A stretch of 64,000 nt of DNA, taken from Pogostemon cablin (lineage: Eukaryota; Streptophyta; Magnoliopsida; Lamiales; Lamiaceae). Positions 35,037 to 45,301 of the stretch are shown piece after piece. Location: the NCBI GenBank assembly GCA_023678885.1, contig CM043006.1, positions 9,327,948 to 9,391,947 on the forward strand, read 5' to 3'. Within the stretch, counting starts at the first letter, position 1. Every line of letters begins with the position of its first letter. Below the pieces are notes generated by a model, which was not told the origin of the DNA, did no database searches, and was given only the letters and a program-made list of their open reading frames with translations. A program made the translations under genes and the position numbers.

Positions 35037-35645
35037 TGCCGAATAGAGTAAGTGGAGTATAAAATGTTTCCACATTAAATTTTTTTATATTTTTAAATAA
35101 GAAACAAGTAGGCCGAATAGAACAGGATTTGTAGACCGAATAGAACAACTATGTATGCCGAATATCATAAACATTGGCCGAATAGGCAAAAAAAATTATC
35201 TCTTATTTTTAAAAAAATAAGTAGGCTGAATAGAATAACATTTATAGGCCGAATAGATAAACTTTCTTGGCCGAATAGAAGAGACGTCGGCCGAATAAGA
35301 GAAAAATGTATCCACATGAAATTTTGTCATTTTTTTAAAAAAAGTATAAGTAGGCCGAATAGAACAGTCTTATGGGCCGAATACAAGAAACATATGCCGA
35401 ATAAAAGATCTAAAATTTTTCACATTTAATTTTTATATTTAAGAAACATGTAGGTCGAATAGAGCAATATTGGTAGGCTGAATAGAACAACCTCATAGGC
35501 CGAATAAGAGAAACGTAGGCCGAATAGAAGAAAACATACTGAGATTTTTAAAGGCATTTCAAGGTAGGCCGAATAGTGAAATAGTGTTAGGCTGAATATA
35601 ATAATTTGTTAGCCGAATAGAGTACAATATTGGACGAATAGAATA
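35037..35645 (+). repeat. About 20 irregularly spaced GCCGAATAG motifs
   Basis: The core GCCGAATA(G), often in TAGGCCGAATAGAA, occurs about 20 times in 610 bp. All copies are on the plus strand, spaced 17 to 55 bases apart, in an AT-rich background. A few copies have one change (GCTGAATAG, GTCGAATAG, GACGAATAG). It lies between the left inverted end and the transposase start. It is not an ordinary tandem repeat because the spacers differ. Confidence 0.9.
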
Positions 35646-35711
35646 GTTGCAATTAATTTTTTAATATTTTAATTTTGTCGTCATTTACATTTTCTTGAAA
35701 AAAATGTGCAG

Positions 35712-37461
35712 ATGAGCTATAATACGGCTGGGATGAGTTGGGGTGGATATTGGGATGGGTTACTATACAAAGGTGGACATGTTTGGTGGTTATACTTGCG
35801 GGAGCACAATCTGTATTATACTAGTTTACTATTAGAAATTCATAACATAATACAAGCTGATTTGGATTATTGGGGTTATGAAGTTCATTCTCTGGTCGAG
35901 TACAATGGCCGTATGTTTAAATATAAGATAAAGAATGATGCACGTGTGGTAGAAGTTTTCAACTGTGTTGATGTAGGAATGGTGTACGTGACACTCCTTC
36001 CTATCGATGACAATGCATTCGTTCAACATTTTGCACAAGGTTTAGGGCATAATTTAGATTTAGGGTTGGGTTTTAATGACGGAAGTGCTGGTCCGATCCA
36101 TGATCCATGTACGAGAGCACAGTCTAGTGGTAGGCATGATTTTGATTTGAATGTGAAGTACAGTCCGGCCTCAGAGATGCAGTGATTTGGTTTTAGAGAA
36201 TCTTTAGATGCTGAAGCTGATGACAACACTGGTGAGGATGAGGATGATGTACAAGCTTATAATGATGATGTTGAGTCGAGGAATAGGACTGTCGAAGAAG
36301 AATATGAAAACAACTAAGATGATATATAGCAGGATTGCAATCAGTCTTCTAGCAAAAGTGATGATGATGTTGAGGAGAGAAGAATCCAATTGTATGAAGA
36401 AGTCTGTGATTACATACGTCAGAGAGGCGGCTCTAGCTTTCTTGAATCGATTAGTCGCTACTTGTCTCGTCTTGAAATGCAGCCACAATATTTTCAAAGT
36501 ATACGACCCACCACCCGTCCTTGGTTGATTCCAGGTATGAATACTATGTTTATTTAGAATAAAACTAAAGTAAATTTCTACTTTAAATTAATGCACCTGA
36601 TATGTTCATAGGCATTCCGGACCAAGCTGACAGAGAAGATCAGATGATTATCCCTGACTTTGATGCGTCTGGCGTTCTTCACGAGAAAAGTATATTTAAT
36701 ATGAAAGAGAAGTTGCAGATAGTTGTAGGAATGTATAACTTGCGGAACAGAGTGGAGACACCAGATATAACGTGGAATGTAAGCTAAAGGGTAAAACAGG
36801 TTGTCCATTTGCGATGTACGCAAGAATGAGCTATGGACTGTGGGGGGTGGTTAAATTCGTTCAACATCACAGTTGTTTAAATGATTCAGACAGGCCCACT
36901 CCTACACTGGTGTCATCCAAAGTAATCGGTCAATATTTTACTGCTAGGCAATTTGATAAGATTACTGGGCTCCGACCCCAAGGGATGAGAGCAGAGATTT
37001 TGAAGGATTTTGGGTTCGATATTAGCTACAATGTGGCGTTAAAGGCAAAACACCTTGCTGTTGGACACACGTACTGGGATCACGACATCTCATTTCATAT
37101 GCTCCCTGCGTACATGTATCAGTTAGAGTTGGCAAATCCCGATATGCACACATGTATCTCCGTTGATGAAGAGGACCGTTTAAGGTTTTTATTTTACGCA
37201 CTCGGAGTATCTAGGCGGGGATTTCTAGAGTTTGGTCGACCAGTCATTGTCATAGACGGGACTCATATGAAAGGAAAGCACAGATGCATTGTGTTCGTCG
37301 CAGTTACGAATGATCCAAACCATCAGATTTTTTCACTCGCCTTAGGGGTTGGCGACGTCGAGAATGGGTGGCACTGCTCTGTGTGCTTTGGGACGAAAGG
37401 GAGAGAAGAAGAGAGAGAATGTTGGACGAAAGATGAGAGAGAAGAAAGAAATTTGGAATGA
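35712..37461 (+). pseudogene. MULE transposase, N-terminal half only, broken
   Basis: Exon 1 from the ATG at 35712 gives MSYNTAGMSWGGYWDGLLYK and a PB1-like region. A stop at 36182 follows, and the frame continues with an acidic stretch (EDEDDVQAYNDDVE) and two more stops. An intron with good borders (about 36535-36611) leads to FDASGVLHEKSIFNMKEKLQ, a small deletion and shift near 36780 where WNVKC is expected, then TGCPFAMYARM, SSKVIGQYF and GRPVIVIDGTHMKGKHR (first catalytic Asp) and AVTNDPNHQIF. After VGDVENGWHC the similarity ends abruptly and an unrelated Glu/Arg-rich tail follows. The second Asp, the Glu and the SWIM finger are absent. Confidence 0.8.
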
Positions 37462-37965
37462 AAATGACGTTAATGATATACCCACCAACCCACATCCAAA
37501 TTTTTAAATTGAAAATTTTTAAAACTTTAAATGTGGTCCACCAACCCATTAAGTATAATTTTGAATGTGGTCCACCCACTCCATTTACTCAGTCAAAACT
37601 GACGTGATGATGACCCATTTATTTTCGTCTTTTATCTGATAGTTATGAGGTAATTTGTGGAGTCTACTAAATAGTGGCTAGTAAAAATTGTTCTTAAGAG
37701 ATATGGCTATTTAAAATTGTACTTAGTCAATAGTGACTATTAAAAAAGTCCTTTTTAAGATTTATTGACAAAATTAGTGACATAATCCATCACAATTTCC
37801 ATGACAAACAATCATAACGAAAATCCATCATAAACTTCATCATAATAGGTTTCCGTCACAAAAGCTTTATGAGGCATAAATGGGCAACAAACCTATTTCC
37901 ATCACAAAACTGATATTTTCGTCACAAATTTTGTAATTAATGGCCAATTTGTTTTGTAGTAATGT

Positions 37966-38799
37966 TATGGTGCATGGTAGACCGAGTGAAGAAATAACTT
38001 GTCTTCACTTATTATTGACAATAACTCTTGTGCCACTCATATACTATTTTACTTTGGTTATATCTTGAGCGAGACCATCTCAAGAATCTCCTTTCGTGAA
38101 ACGGAGCTCAATTAAATAATTCAATCTCTAATTACCGGTTGGAGCCCTAAGATCACCAATAATAATTTTTTGTTTAATTAAACAGTAACAGTTGATCGGC
38201 CATTTCATGAAGCCGTTATTATATTATTTTATTTTTTTCATTCCTTTTCAATATTCTATTTCATTTCTTTTTTTCAATAAGTTTTATTAAAATTATGTTT
38301 TTATATAATAATTATTTAATATGAAATCAGTAAATAATTAAATGGAATGAATATTACTTTTTCATCGATAGAGATCACTTTTTATTGAAAATATTGTCAC
38401 ATTTTATCCTTTTCACAAATTGTTTGTAAAATAGTTTTTATTTGAATAAGTTATCACTTTTCAATCATCAGAACTTTCTACTAAAAATATTATCACTTTT
38501 TATTCGTCTTATAATTTATTTATGAGATAATTAAATAATTGGACAATTATTATGAAAAATGTTCACATATCGCTATAGATATAATTTTTATTAAAAGTAT
38601 TAACTTTTATTCATCTCATAAAATCTTTTTATGAGATTGCTTATTACTTTTTCTTGATTAAATATCATTTTTTATTTAAAAAATTATCACTTTTTATCGG
38701 TCTCATAAAATTCTTTTGCAAGATTAATTATCACTTTTTCTTAATCAAGTAGTAGTTTTTTATGAAAAAAATTATCATTATTATTATCTTATAAAATTA
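37966..38799. other. AT-rich spacer with TTATCACTTTT repeats
   Basis: The motif TTATCACTTTTTAT recurs many times in this stretch, with GAGACCATCTCAAG at 38065. It looks like worn, enlarged copies of the GTCTCA-ended MITE family. No gene. Confidence 0.4.
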
Positions 38800-39020
38800 T
38801 TTTGGGTAGGTCATGTGAAACCATTTTTTTTTAAATAGTTATTACTTTCGTTATAAAACGTTATCACTTTCGCTATAAAATATTATCACTTTTCATTTAT
38901 ACTAATTGTTCATGAAATAATATTATCACTTTTCATTAATTTAGTATTACTTTTTATTATAAAAGTTATCACTTTTTATTTGTCTCACGTAAGATGAGAC
39001 GATCTCACATAAGTCATTGC
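38800..39020. mobile_element. MITE-like repeat, GTCTCA-ended family (copy 4)
   Basis: Left end GTAGGTCATGTGAAACCATT, right end GATGAGACGATCTCACATAAG. The interior matches copy 3 closely (GCTATAAAATATTATCACTT, then TAATTGTTCATGAAATA). Confidence 0.55.
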
Positions 39021-39696
39021 CAATTATTTTTGTGAGATAATTTAAACTAAAAACAAGTAGATAGGAAATACTTATAAAAAAAACAGTTTTTTTAATTAAC
39101 ATGTTTTTTTTTTAATTTCAAAATTTGAAACGGTACTGTATTAAATAACGTGAAGTAATGGCACAAATAAAACAAAATAAATAAAAAGACGCATGGTACA
39201 TATACTAAACTGTTTAATGGCACCGTAATTACTTAAGTGAATTACCGACACGCATACAGTGGATCGTAATGAGATTTCACCGATTTAAATTCGCGGGTCA
39301 ACTTTTAGTTTGGTGAGATCCGTTTCACGTGACAAGATCCATGAAATAATATCGTGCAAGTCTTTACCTTTTACTTTTATGAGTTGCTTAATAGATAAGA
39401 TAAGATAAAGAGTTAGTCTCGTGCACAAGTGTATTTAAGGATGTTACATTTTATTTTAAAAGATATTTCATTTTAATTATTAAGGGTTATCCGCTAAAAT
39501 ATAAATGGTACTAATGTTTGATTGAGAAATTAATTTATAATTTGAAAAATTAAGTATATTATTGTTTTTTATACTAAATGATATTACATCCCATTTAAAA
39601 GGATATTACGTACATTTTAATAATGATCGGATCTAGACTTACAAACCTAGATTCGTGTCCAAGCAAACACCAGCTTTTGCCTAGAATAAATTGATA

Positions 39697-39917
39697 CTCC
39701 CTCCGTCCCGTACTAAGGGTGCATTTTTCTTTTTTGCATGTAAATTAAGGAGTATTATTATTTAATGTGTAGTGGATAATTGCATTAGTGGGAGTGTGGA
39801 CTCCATGTTTCAATTGTATTAGTGGGTGAGTGTGGGACCCATGTTTATAAAAAAGGAAAGGGAACCCTTTGGATGGGACGACGAAAAAAAGAGACATTTG
39901 ATGCGGGACAGATGAAG
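39697..39917. mobile_element. Stowaway MITE
   Basis: Left end CTCCCTCCGTCCCGTACTAA after TA (39695-39696); right end reads GATGCGGGACAGATGAAG before TA. Interior words AATTAAGGAGTATTATTA and GTGTGGGACCCAT are shared with the copies at 22005 and 61534. The right end is slightly worn. Confidence 0.85.
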
Positions 39918-40399
39918 TATTATTTTATTAAATACTATGTACATTGATACATAAATAAACTTGTTTGATATGGTGAGTAAAATGTTAGAATAACATTGTT
40001 GAGTGTTTGGTAGGTAATTTAATACATATCAAAATTACTATTTTATTCCCTTTTTTCCCTTTTTAATTATGAATCAAAGTTCAATCTCAAAATATGAAAC
40101 CTATAAAAAGATTCAAATGCTTTACAATGGCGTTCATAGAGGATGATAGACAAGATCATATTATGAATTAGAATTAGAATGTATATTATATTTTCCATTC
40201 GTTGATTTGGTCAACTATGCTGATTCTTATTTCCTTTTAAATAGACGTATATCTTTTCTTAATTTTGTATCTCATTGTAGTCTCTATTTAAATGTGAATA
40301 TACATTCATCACAATTCTTGGTGAACAACATAATTCTTCACAGAGGATATTCATATATATACTAATTTATTCAAGGAAGATGATAGTTCACCGACAAAG

Positions 40400-40675
40400 T
40401 TTCTTGTGAGACGTTATTTACGTAAGACAGTTTATGAGACGTGTTAAAGTATTTTTATTATTTAGATAAAGTATGTTTAATGATGGTTAAAGTATGATTT
40501 CTAAAGTACGTTGAATTAAAATATGATTTTAGTATGTTATAATTTAACTTATTGACATATTTTAACGGCAAATAAACATACTTTAACTGCAAATAAGCAT
40601 ATTTTATCTATATAATAAGCATACTTTAATGATGGGTCGACCCGTCTCACAAATTAACCGTCTCTAGTACACAAT
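40400..40675. mobile_element. MITE-like repeat with CTTGTGAGA ends (copy 2)
   Basis: It resembles 5355-5612: CTTGTGAGACGTTATTTAC at the left, CCCGTCTCACAAATT at the right, with repeated 'AAGCATACTTTAA' and 'TTTTATCTATATAAT' words inside. No coding capacity. Confidence 0.45.
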
Positions 40676-43561
40676 TATAGGTGAATTGTGCCTTTCTCTA
40701 TTGTACTTGCGCGTCGTTTGGGTTGGATGTTAAGTAGATTCGATATTTAACTTGGTCACTCGAGCCTACTACGATAGAATACATTTGCTCTTATCGCACA
40801 TAAAGAAAGTTGTAATCATTAACCATTGGGGCGAGATAGAGGGAGTATTTTTTTTATTTATTTTTTCTAATAAATAAGACTCACTCAAAATAATTAATAT
40901 ATTTCCACGGAGACACACAACACTAAATACAACTACACAATTGTACACTAAATATAATACTCTCTTAATCCATTATATATTAAAGTCTTATACTCTTTAA
41001 TTTACGTGCAAAAATCAAATAAATACATTTTAAAAAATCGAATGAAATATTTTAATTATTATCCAATAAATATATTTTATCTTAATATACTTTATCCATA
41101 TAATAATTATATTTGAATAATAAATTAATTAATATTACAACCATCTCACATATAACTAAGAAAGGAAATCGATGACCTATTTGTAATGCATTCATGTATT
41201 ATAAAAACTATAATTTAAACTCGTGCGTTGCACGGGAAAATATTTTTAAAAAGTTAGGTTTATTTTTTCTTTTTGTCAGGTTGGACTAACACAGTATAAT
41301 TAATTATTCTACTAATACAACCATCCATTACATATTAAGATTACATCAGATCTTCTGTATTATTTTCATGCATCATCTTCCATGTCACACGTTAAATGAT
41401 TAACACGTAAGAGGGAGAAATAAATCCAACCATTGACCCCTAAGGTTTAAGGTTTAGGGTATAGTTTCTCTTTCCTACGTGTTGTTTATCTAACGGTGTG
41501 ACACAAGAGATAATGTACCAAATGACACAGAGAATCCGAATCGATAAAGAGTCTCATTTTTCCAATGAGCATCCGCCCTAGGGGTCTCAATTTCGATTTC
41601 TCTTTTTACACACATGAGACTCGTACATAGGGATGAAAACGGGCATGATACCCGCTTATTTTGGGGTATTTGTACCCTTATCCGATTAAAAAACAACTAC
41701 CCATACCCCTACTCGTCCTATATAAACAATTTATTATGGTACCCGTATCCGTCCCCATACTCGTTTATCAATACCCGCGGGTACCTATACCCATTTAATT
41801 CTCATTTATTATATATATATTTATTGTTTAAATAAATATAATAATAAAAATTAAATTGTTATTAATTAAATATAATATAAAATCTATATATAGTTAAAAA
41901 ATTAAATAAAAATTACATCAGTTATTCATTTATGTCAATTTTCTACATTCTTGGTCCAATATTTTAAAACTTAGATAAGAAAGTAACTAAATTAGAAAAA
42001 AATCAAAATTGAACATAAATAATTAAAATTGAACAAAAAAATTCAACTTAGAGAATTGCAAATAAAACAGTAATAAAGTGAAACGACAAATTACAATATT
42101 ATCTCAAATTAAACTATTTAAAATCTTCTTGCTAAATAAAACAAATTAAAATTTTCTAAGTGAAGTCCCAATTTTTAATGCACATCTCAATTTGGGCACA
42201 ATTTTAAAAGTGTCTCATTTGAGGGTTCGAAATTTACTCTTTTTTTTAAAAATATGGTTTATTTTAATTTTATTTCCAAATTCAATATATATTATAGAAT
42301 AATAAAAAATATCAATAAAAATAACATATATTTGATTAATGATTTAATTTGAAGGTATATAATATTCAAATACCAAATCCGACTTCTACATAATTCTCGC
42401 AAAGTGTAAGATTTTTTGAAAGGTCAAAAGAAGGATGTCTTCTTCCAATATAAGAAATTCTTCTAAAATTTCGAACCTAAATAATTTTCTTAAATTATTT
42501 GGAATAACATGAAATAAGAAAATAAATTTCGTAGCAAGTCTTAAAATGAGAAAAAAAAAAAGGTTCTAATTTGAGAAAAGAAATAAAATTTAAACCTTAA
42601 ATTGAAATTTTCATAAAATGAGGTTTTAAATTGAGTCTTAAACTAAAAATTAAATTTTGATATGAAATTCTTCCCCATATGAAATTATGTTTAGTAGAAA
42701 CAATACTTTCTCGTCCCAATAATTAAAAAAAAGCAACAAATTTAATATGTAATTCTTAATATTAGATTATCACTATTTAGCTCATATAACAATAAACGTT
42801 TTGTTCATATATTAAACTTTTTAAGGTTATCATATCTTCAAATACTTTTTAAGTTTACCATATATTCAAATTTTAAAGAAAAAAATGAAATTACAATTCT
42901 ATCCTAAAAAATAAATTACAATTCAACCTTAAAATATACATTTATCTTTTTTGGTAGGTGGATCCACATAAAAAATGACGAACAATACTACATTTTTGAA
43001 AGACTTATAATATTAGTACATTTTTATCAATTCAAATTAAAGTTCATAGAAAAAAAGTACAACTAAAAAATATTCGCACTACTTATTAATTTATAGTAAA
43101 GTATGCATAAAAGGAAATAATTACAATCGTATTAATTAAACATAATAAAAAAAAATTATAATAAATTAAATTACAAAAATTTGAGGAGAAATTAAAGAGA
43201 AATTGAGGAGAGAAGATAAATAGAAGAGAAATTTATCCAAAAATTTGAGCGGAAAACTTAGATTGCCTTTAATAGCTGTTATATATAATATATAGATATA
43301 GATGTATTATGTGATAGATTTGGGGGCGGCTATGCTAGTCGCTACCACTTTCGGCACCTCCCAATAAAATGACAAATATTAATGATTATGAGAAAGACGA
43401 TGTTATATCATTTTCCCTTTTATCTAATGTCAAATATTTGTGGGAATACACGACAGTGCCCTTCTTCTTTATTTTTATTTTTAATTCTTTCTACTCACAT
43501 AGTCACACATTTTAATGGAAAGTATAAAAATGAACAAAACGAATTATTGAATTGATATATT
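40676..43561. other. AT-rich, gene-free stretch
   Basis: At 40845 a GAGGGAGTATT end and the following sequence suggest a worn Stowaway copy. At 41220 a GTGCGTTGCACGGG hairpin word occurs (see findings). 41640-41800 is rich in TACCCGTATCC / ACCCGCGGGTACC words, similar to short plant hAT or MITE ends. No open frame carries a domain. Confidence 0.4.
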
Positions 43562-43766
43562 AATAATGCAAAGACTTGTGTTAGACTGTTTGAGACGGTC
43601 ATAAAGTAATAACTCCTATAAAAAATAAATAAATTAATGAAAAGTGATAATATCATGAACAATTTATAATATAAATAAAAAAACATTTTATAGCGAAAGT
43701 GATAACTATTTTAAAAAGTAAAAAATGATCTTACGTGAGACGATCTCACGCAAGACCTACCTTATT
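43562..43766. mobile_element. MITE-like repeat, GTCTCA-ended family (copy 5, inverted)
   Basis: Left end AAGACTTGTGTTAGACTG and GAGACGGTC; right end GTGAGACGATCTCACGCAAG. The interior is the reverse complement of copies 3 and 4 (AAAAGTGATAATATCATGAAC). Confidence 0.6.
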
Positions 43767-44311
43767 AATAAACGGTATCAAGTAAGTATATGTAGTAATT
43801 TTTCAAATCTTTAAAAAAAATAGTATCGAGTTAACTTTTTCAACTTGACTCGATATATTTTTGCAGACTTGACTCGATATTCTAAAAAAATTGACTCCAT
43901 ACAAGTATTTTTGCAAAATTTTCATTTTTGTCCATTAGAATACTTTTGCATATTTCAAATAATACACACTATACAATATTAATGGTAATGTCTTTAAAAC
44001 ACAAAATATTATAAAAATACACTTACTTTTTACATTTTATTTACAAATTCCAAAAATGTTATTCACATTTTTTAATTATCGAAATTATATATATTTTTTA
44101 TTACATTATACACCTAATTTTTATTTATTTTTTAATAATCCATGTTTCCACATGCACGTGCAATTCAAAATATGAGGGATGAGAGGGGTATTACTTTTTG
44201 GCTAAAATTTATATGTTTGTACCAAATTTCATATTTTTTCGAAAGTAATACTTTTTAGTATTAAATGTTACTCCTCCGTCCCAGAAAAAATTGCACTCCC
44301 TTTCCTGGCAC

Positions 44312-45072
44312 CAGTAGCGGACAGAGTATGGGTTCATGGGGGTACAAATGTACCCCCAAATTGAAAATATACCACTATATATATCCCATTAAGTTTGTTT
44401 TATTCTATTAATTTTATTTTAATTTTATTTAATAATTATTGTGGGCCTCCTTTAAGTAATTTTTGAATAATTAATAAATAATAACTAATATTGCAATTAT
44501 AAAAATGATTGGTTAATAGTTGAGTTATTTTCTTACATGGCTTTATATGATTTTTTTGTAGATAATTATTTCTCCTATTAATTTAATGTAGAAGATACTC
44601 CATTTTTCTCATTCTAATGGTTACTATTTTCAATTTAGGACTCACATTCTAATGATTACATTTCCTTTTTTGGTATATGGGGCGTCCACCTACAACACTA
44701 ATACAACAACCCATTACTATACATTAAAATATTATTTATTTCACCTCACTACACATTAAATTATCATGTTCTTTAATTCCCGTGCAAAAAATAAACGTAA
44801 CAATTAGGATGGGACAGAGGAATATATGTTATCAGAATGCTGAACATCGAATGTGAATATCTTGTAATGTTATCCACACACATTACTAATATAATTAAAA
44901 TATGAGATCTATACATGACATTAATATAACTACTCACTACAAATTAAATAATAATACTTTCTAATTCATGTGTAAAAAGTAAATAACAATCTTGCGAAAA
45001 ACGGAGGGAATACATTGCATGTGATTTTAACAATTCCGCACCCCCAAATCCAAAATCCTAGGTCCGCCACTG
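44312..45072. mobile_element. Non-autonomous hAT-type element
   Basis: The ends are CAGTAGCGGAC and, inverted, CAGTGGCGGAC, a terminus common in plant hAT MITEs. The flanks are cctggcac (44304-44311) and ccttgcac (45073-45080), an 8-bp duplication with one change. Next to the ends, GTACCCCCAAATT and CCGCACCCCCAAATCC lie in mirror positions. It carries a further Stowaway inside and the worn right half of another ending at about 45011 (GGAGGGAATA). Confidence 0.85.
44598..44822. mobile_element. Stowaway MITE inside the hAT-type element
   Basis: Left end CTCCATTTTTCTCATTCTAA after TA, right end TTAGGATGGGACAGAGGAA before TA. The interior has GGGGCGTCCACC and the ATTAAA..ACATTA blocks usual in this family. 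This is the third level of nesting here. Confidence 0.75.
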
Positions 45073-45301
45073 CCTTGCACGGAGATTAATAAAGTGGTAA
45101 CTTTTAGGGGTATTATGATATTTTTTGTAATAAATAAATAATAAAGTATGTTAAGTGTGTTAGTTAGGGGTGATTTTTTTGTAAATAAAGTGTATGGAAA
45201 AGTGGTGATTGTGTTTGATTTTTTGCTTTTTTAGGAATGTGCAAACTTTTGTGGGACAGCCCAAAATAGAAAGTGTGTCATCTTTCCTGGGATTGAGGGA
45301 G

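Larger units (their letters stand above)
34504..37752 (+). mobile_element. Deletion-derived MULE with 9-bp target duplication
   Basis: The flanks are a perfect 9-bp repeat, ttttaagat (34495-34503 and 37753-37761). The ends are inverted: AAAAAGTAGCCACTATT, ATTTTAAGTGGCCAC and CCTAGCCACTTTTA at the left answer to AAAATAGTCACTATT, ATTTTAAATAGCCAT and ACTAGCCACTATTTA read from the right. The paired length is about 90 bp. Inside lie a repeat-rich leader and the first half of a transposase. At 3.25 kb it is shorter than a complete MULE, because the transposase gene is cut after its first catalytic Asp. Confidence 0.85.
33918..37965. repeat. GTGACGGAATCCATCACAA repeat region, possibly CACTA, split by a MULE
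   Basis: Words such as GTGACGGAATCCATCACAA, ATTTCATCATAATAGG and TTTCCGTCACAA recur at 34318, 34400-34490 and, beyond the inserted MULE, at 37775-37935. The two sides join across the MULE's 9-bp duplication. The right border reads TTTGTTTTGTAGTA at about 37965, close to the inverse of a CACTACAAAAC end. Such subterminal repeats are usual in CACTA elements, but I do not find a convincing left end, so the class is tentative. Confidence 0.3.
44271..45301. mobile_element. Stowaway MITE split by a hAT-type element
   Basis: Left part CTCCTCCGTCCCAGAAAAAA after TA (44269-44270). The right part ends CCTGGGATTGAGGGAG before TA (45302-45303). The left piece (44271-44311) and the right piece (45073-45301) form one Stowaway copy when the insert at 44312-45072 is set aside. 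Confidence 0.8.

Noticed and set aside
36204..36497. 97-codon minus-strand frame with hydrophobic look
   Set aside because: It is the shadow of the acidic, GAT-rich transposase exon on the plus strand.
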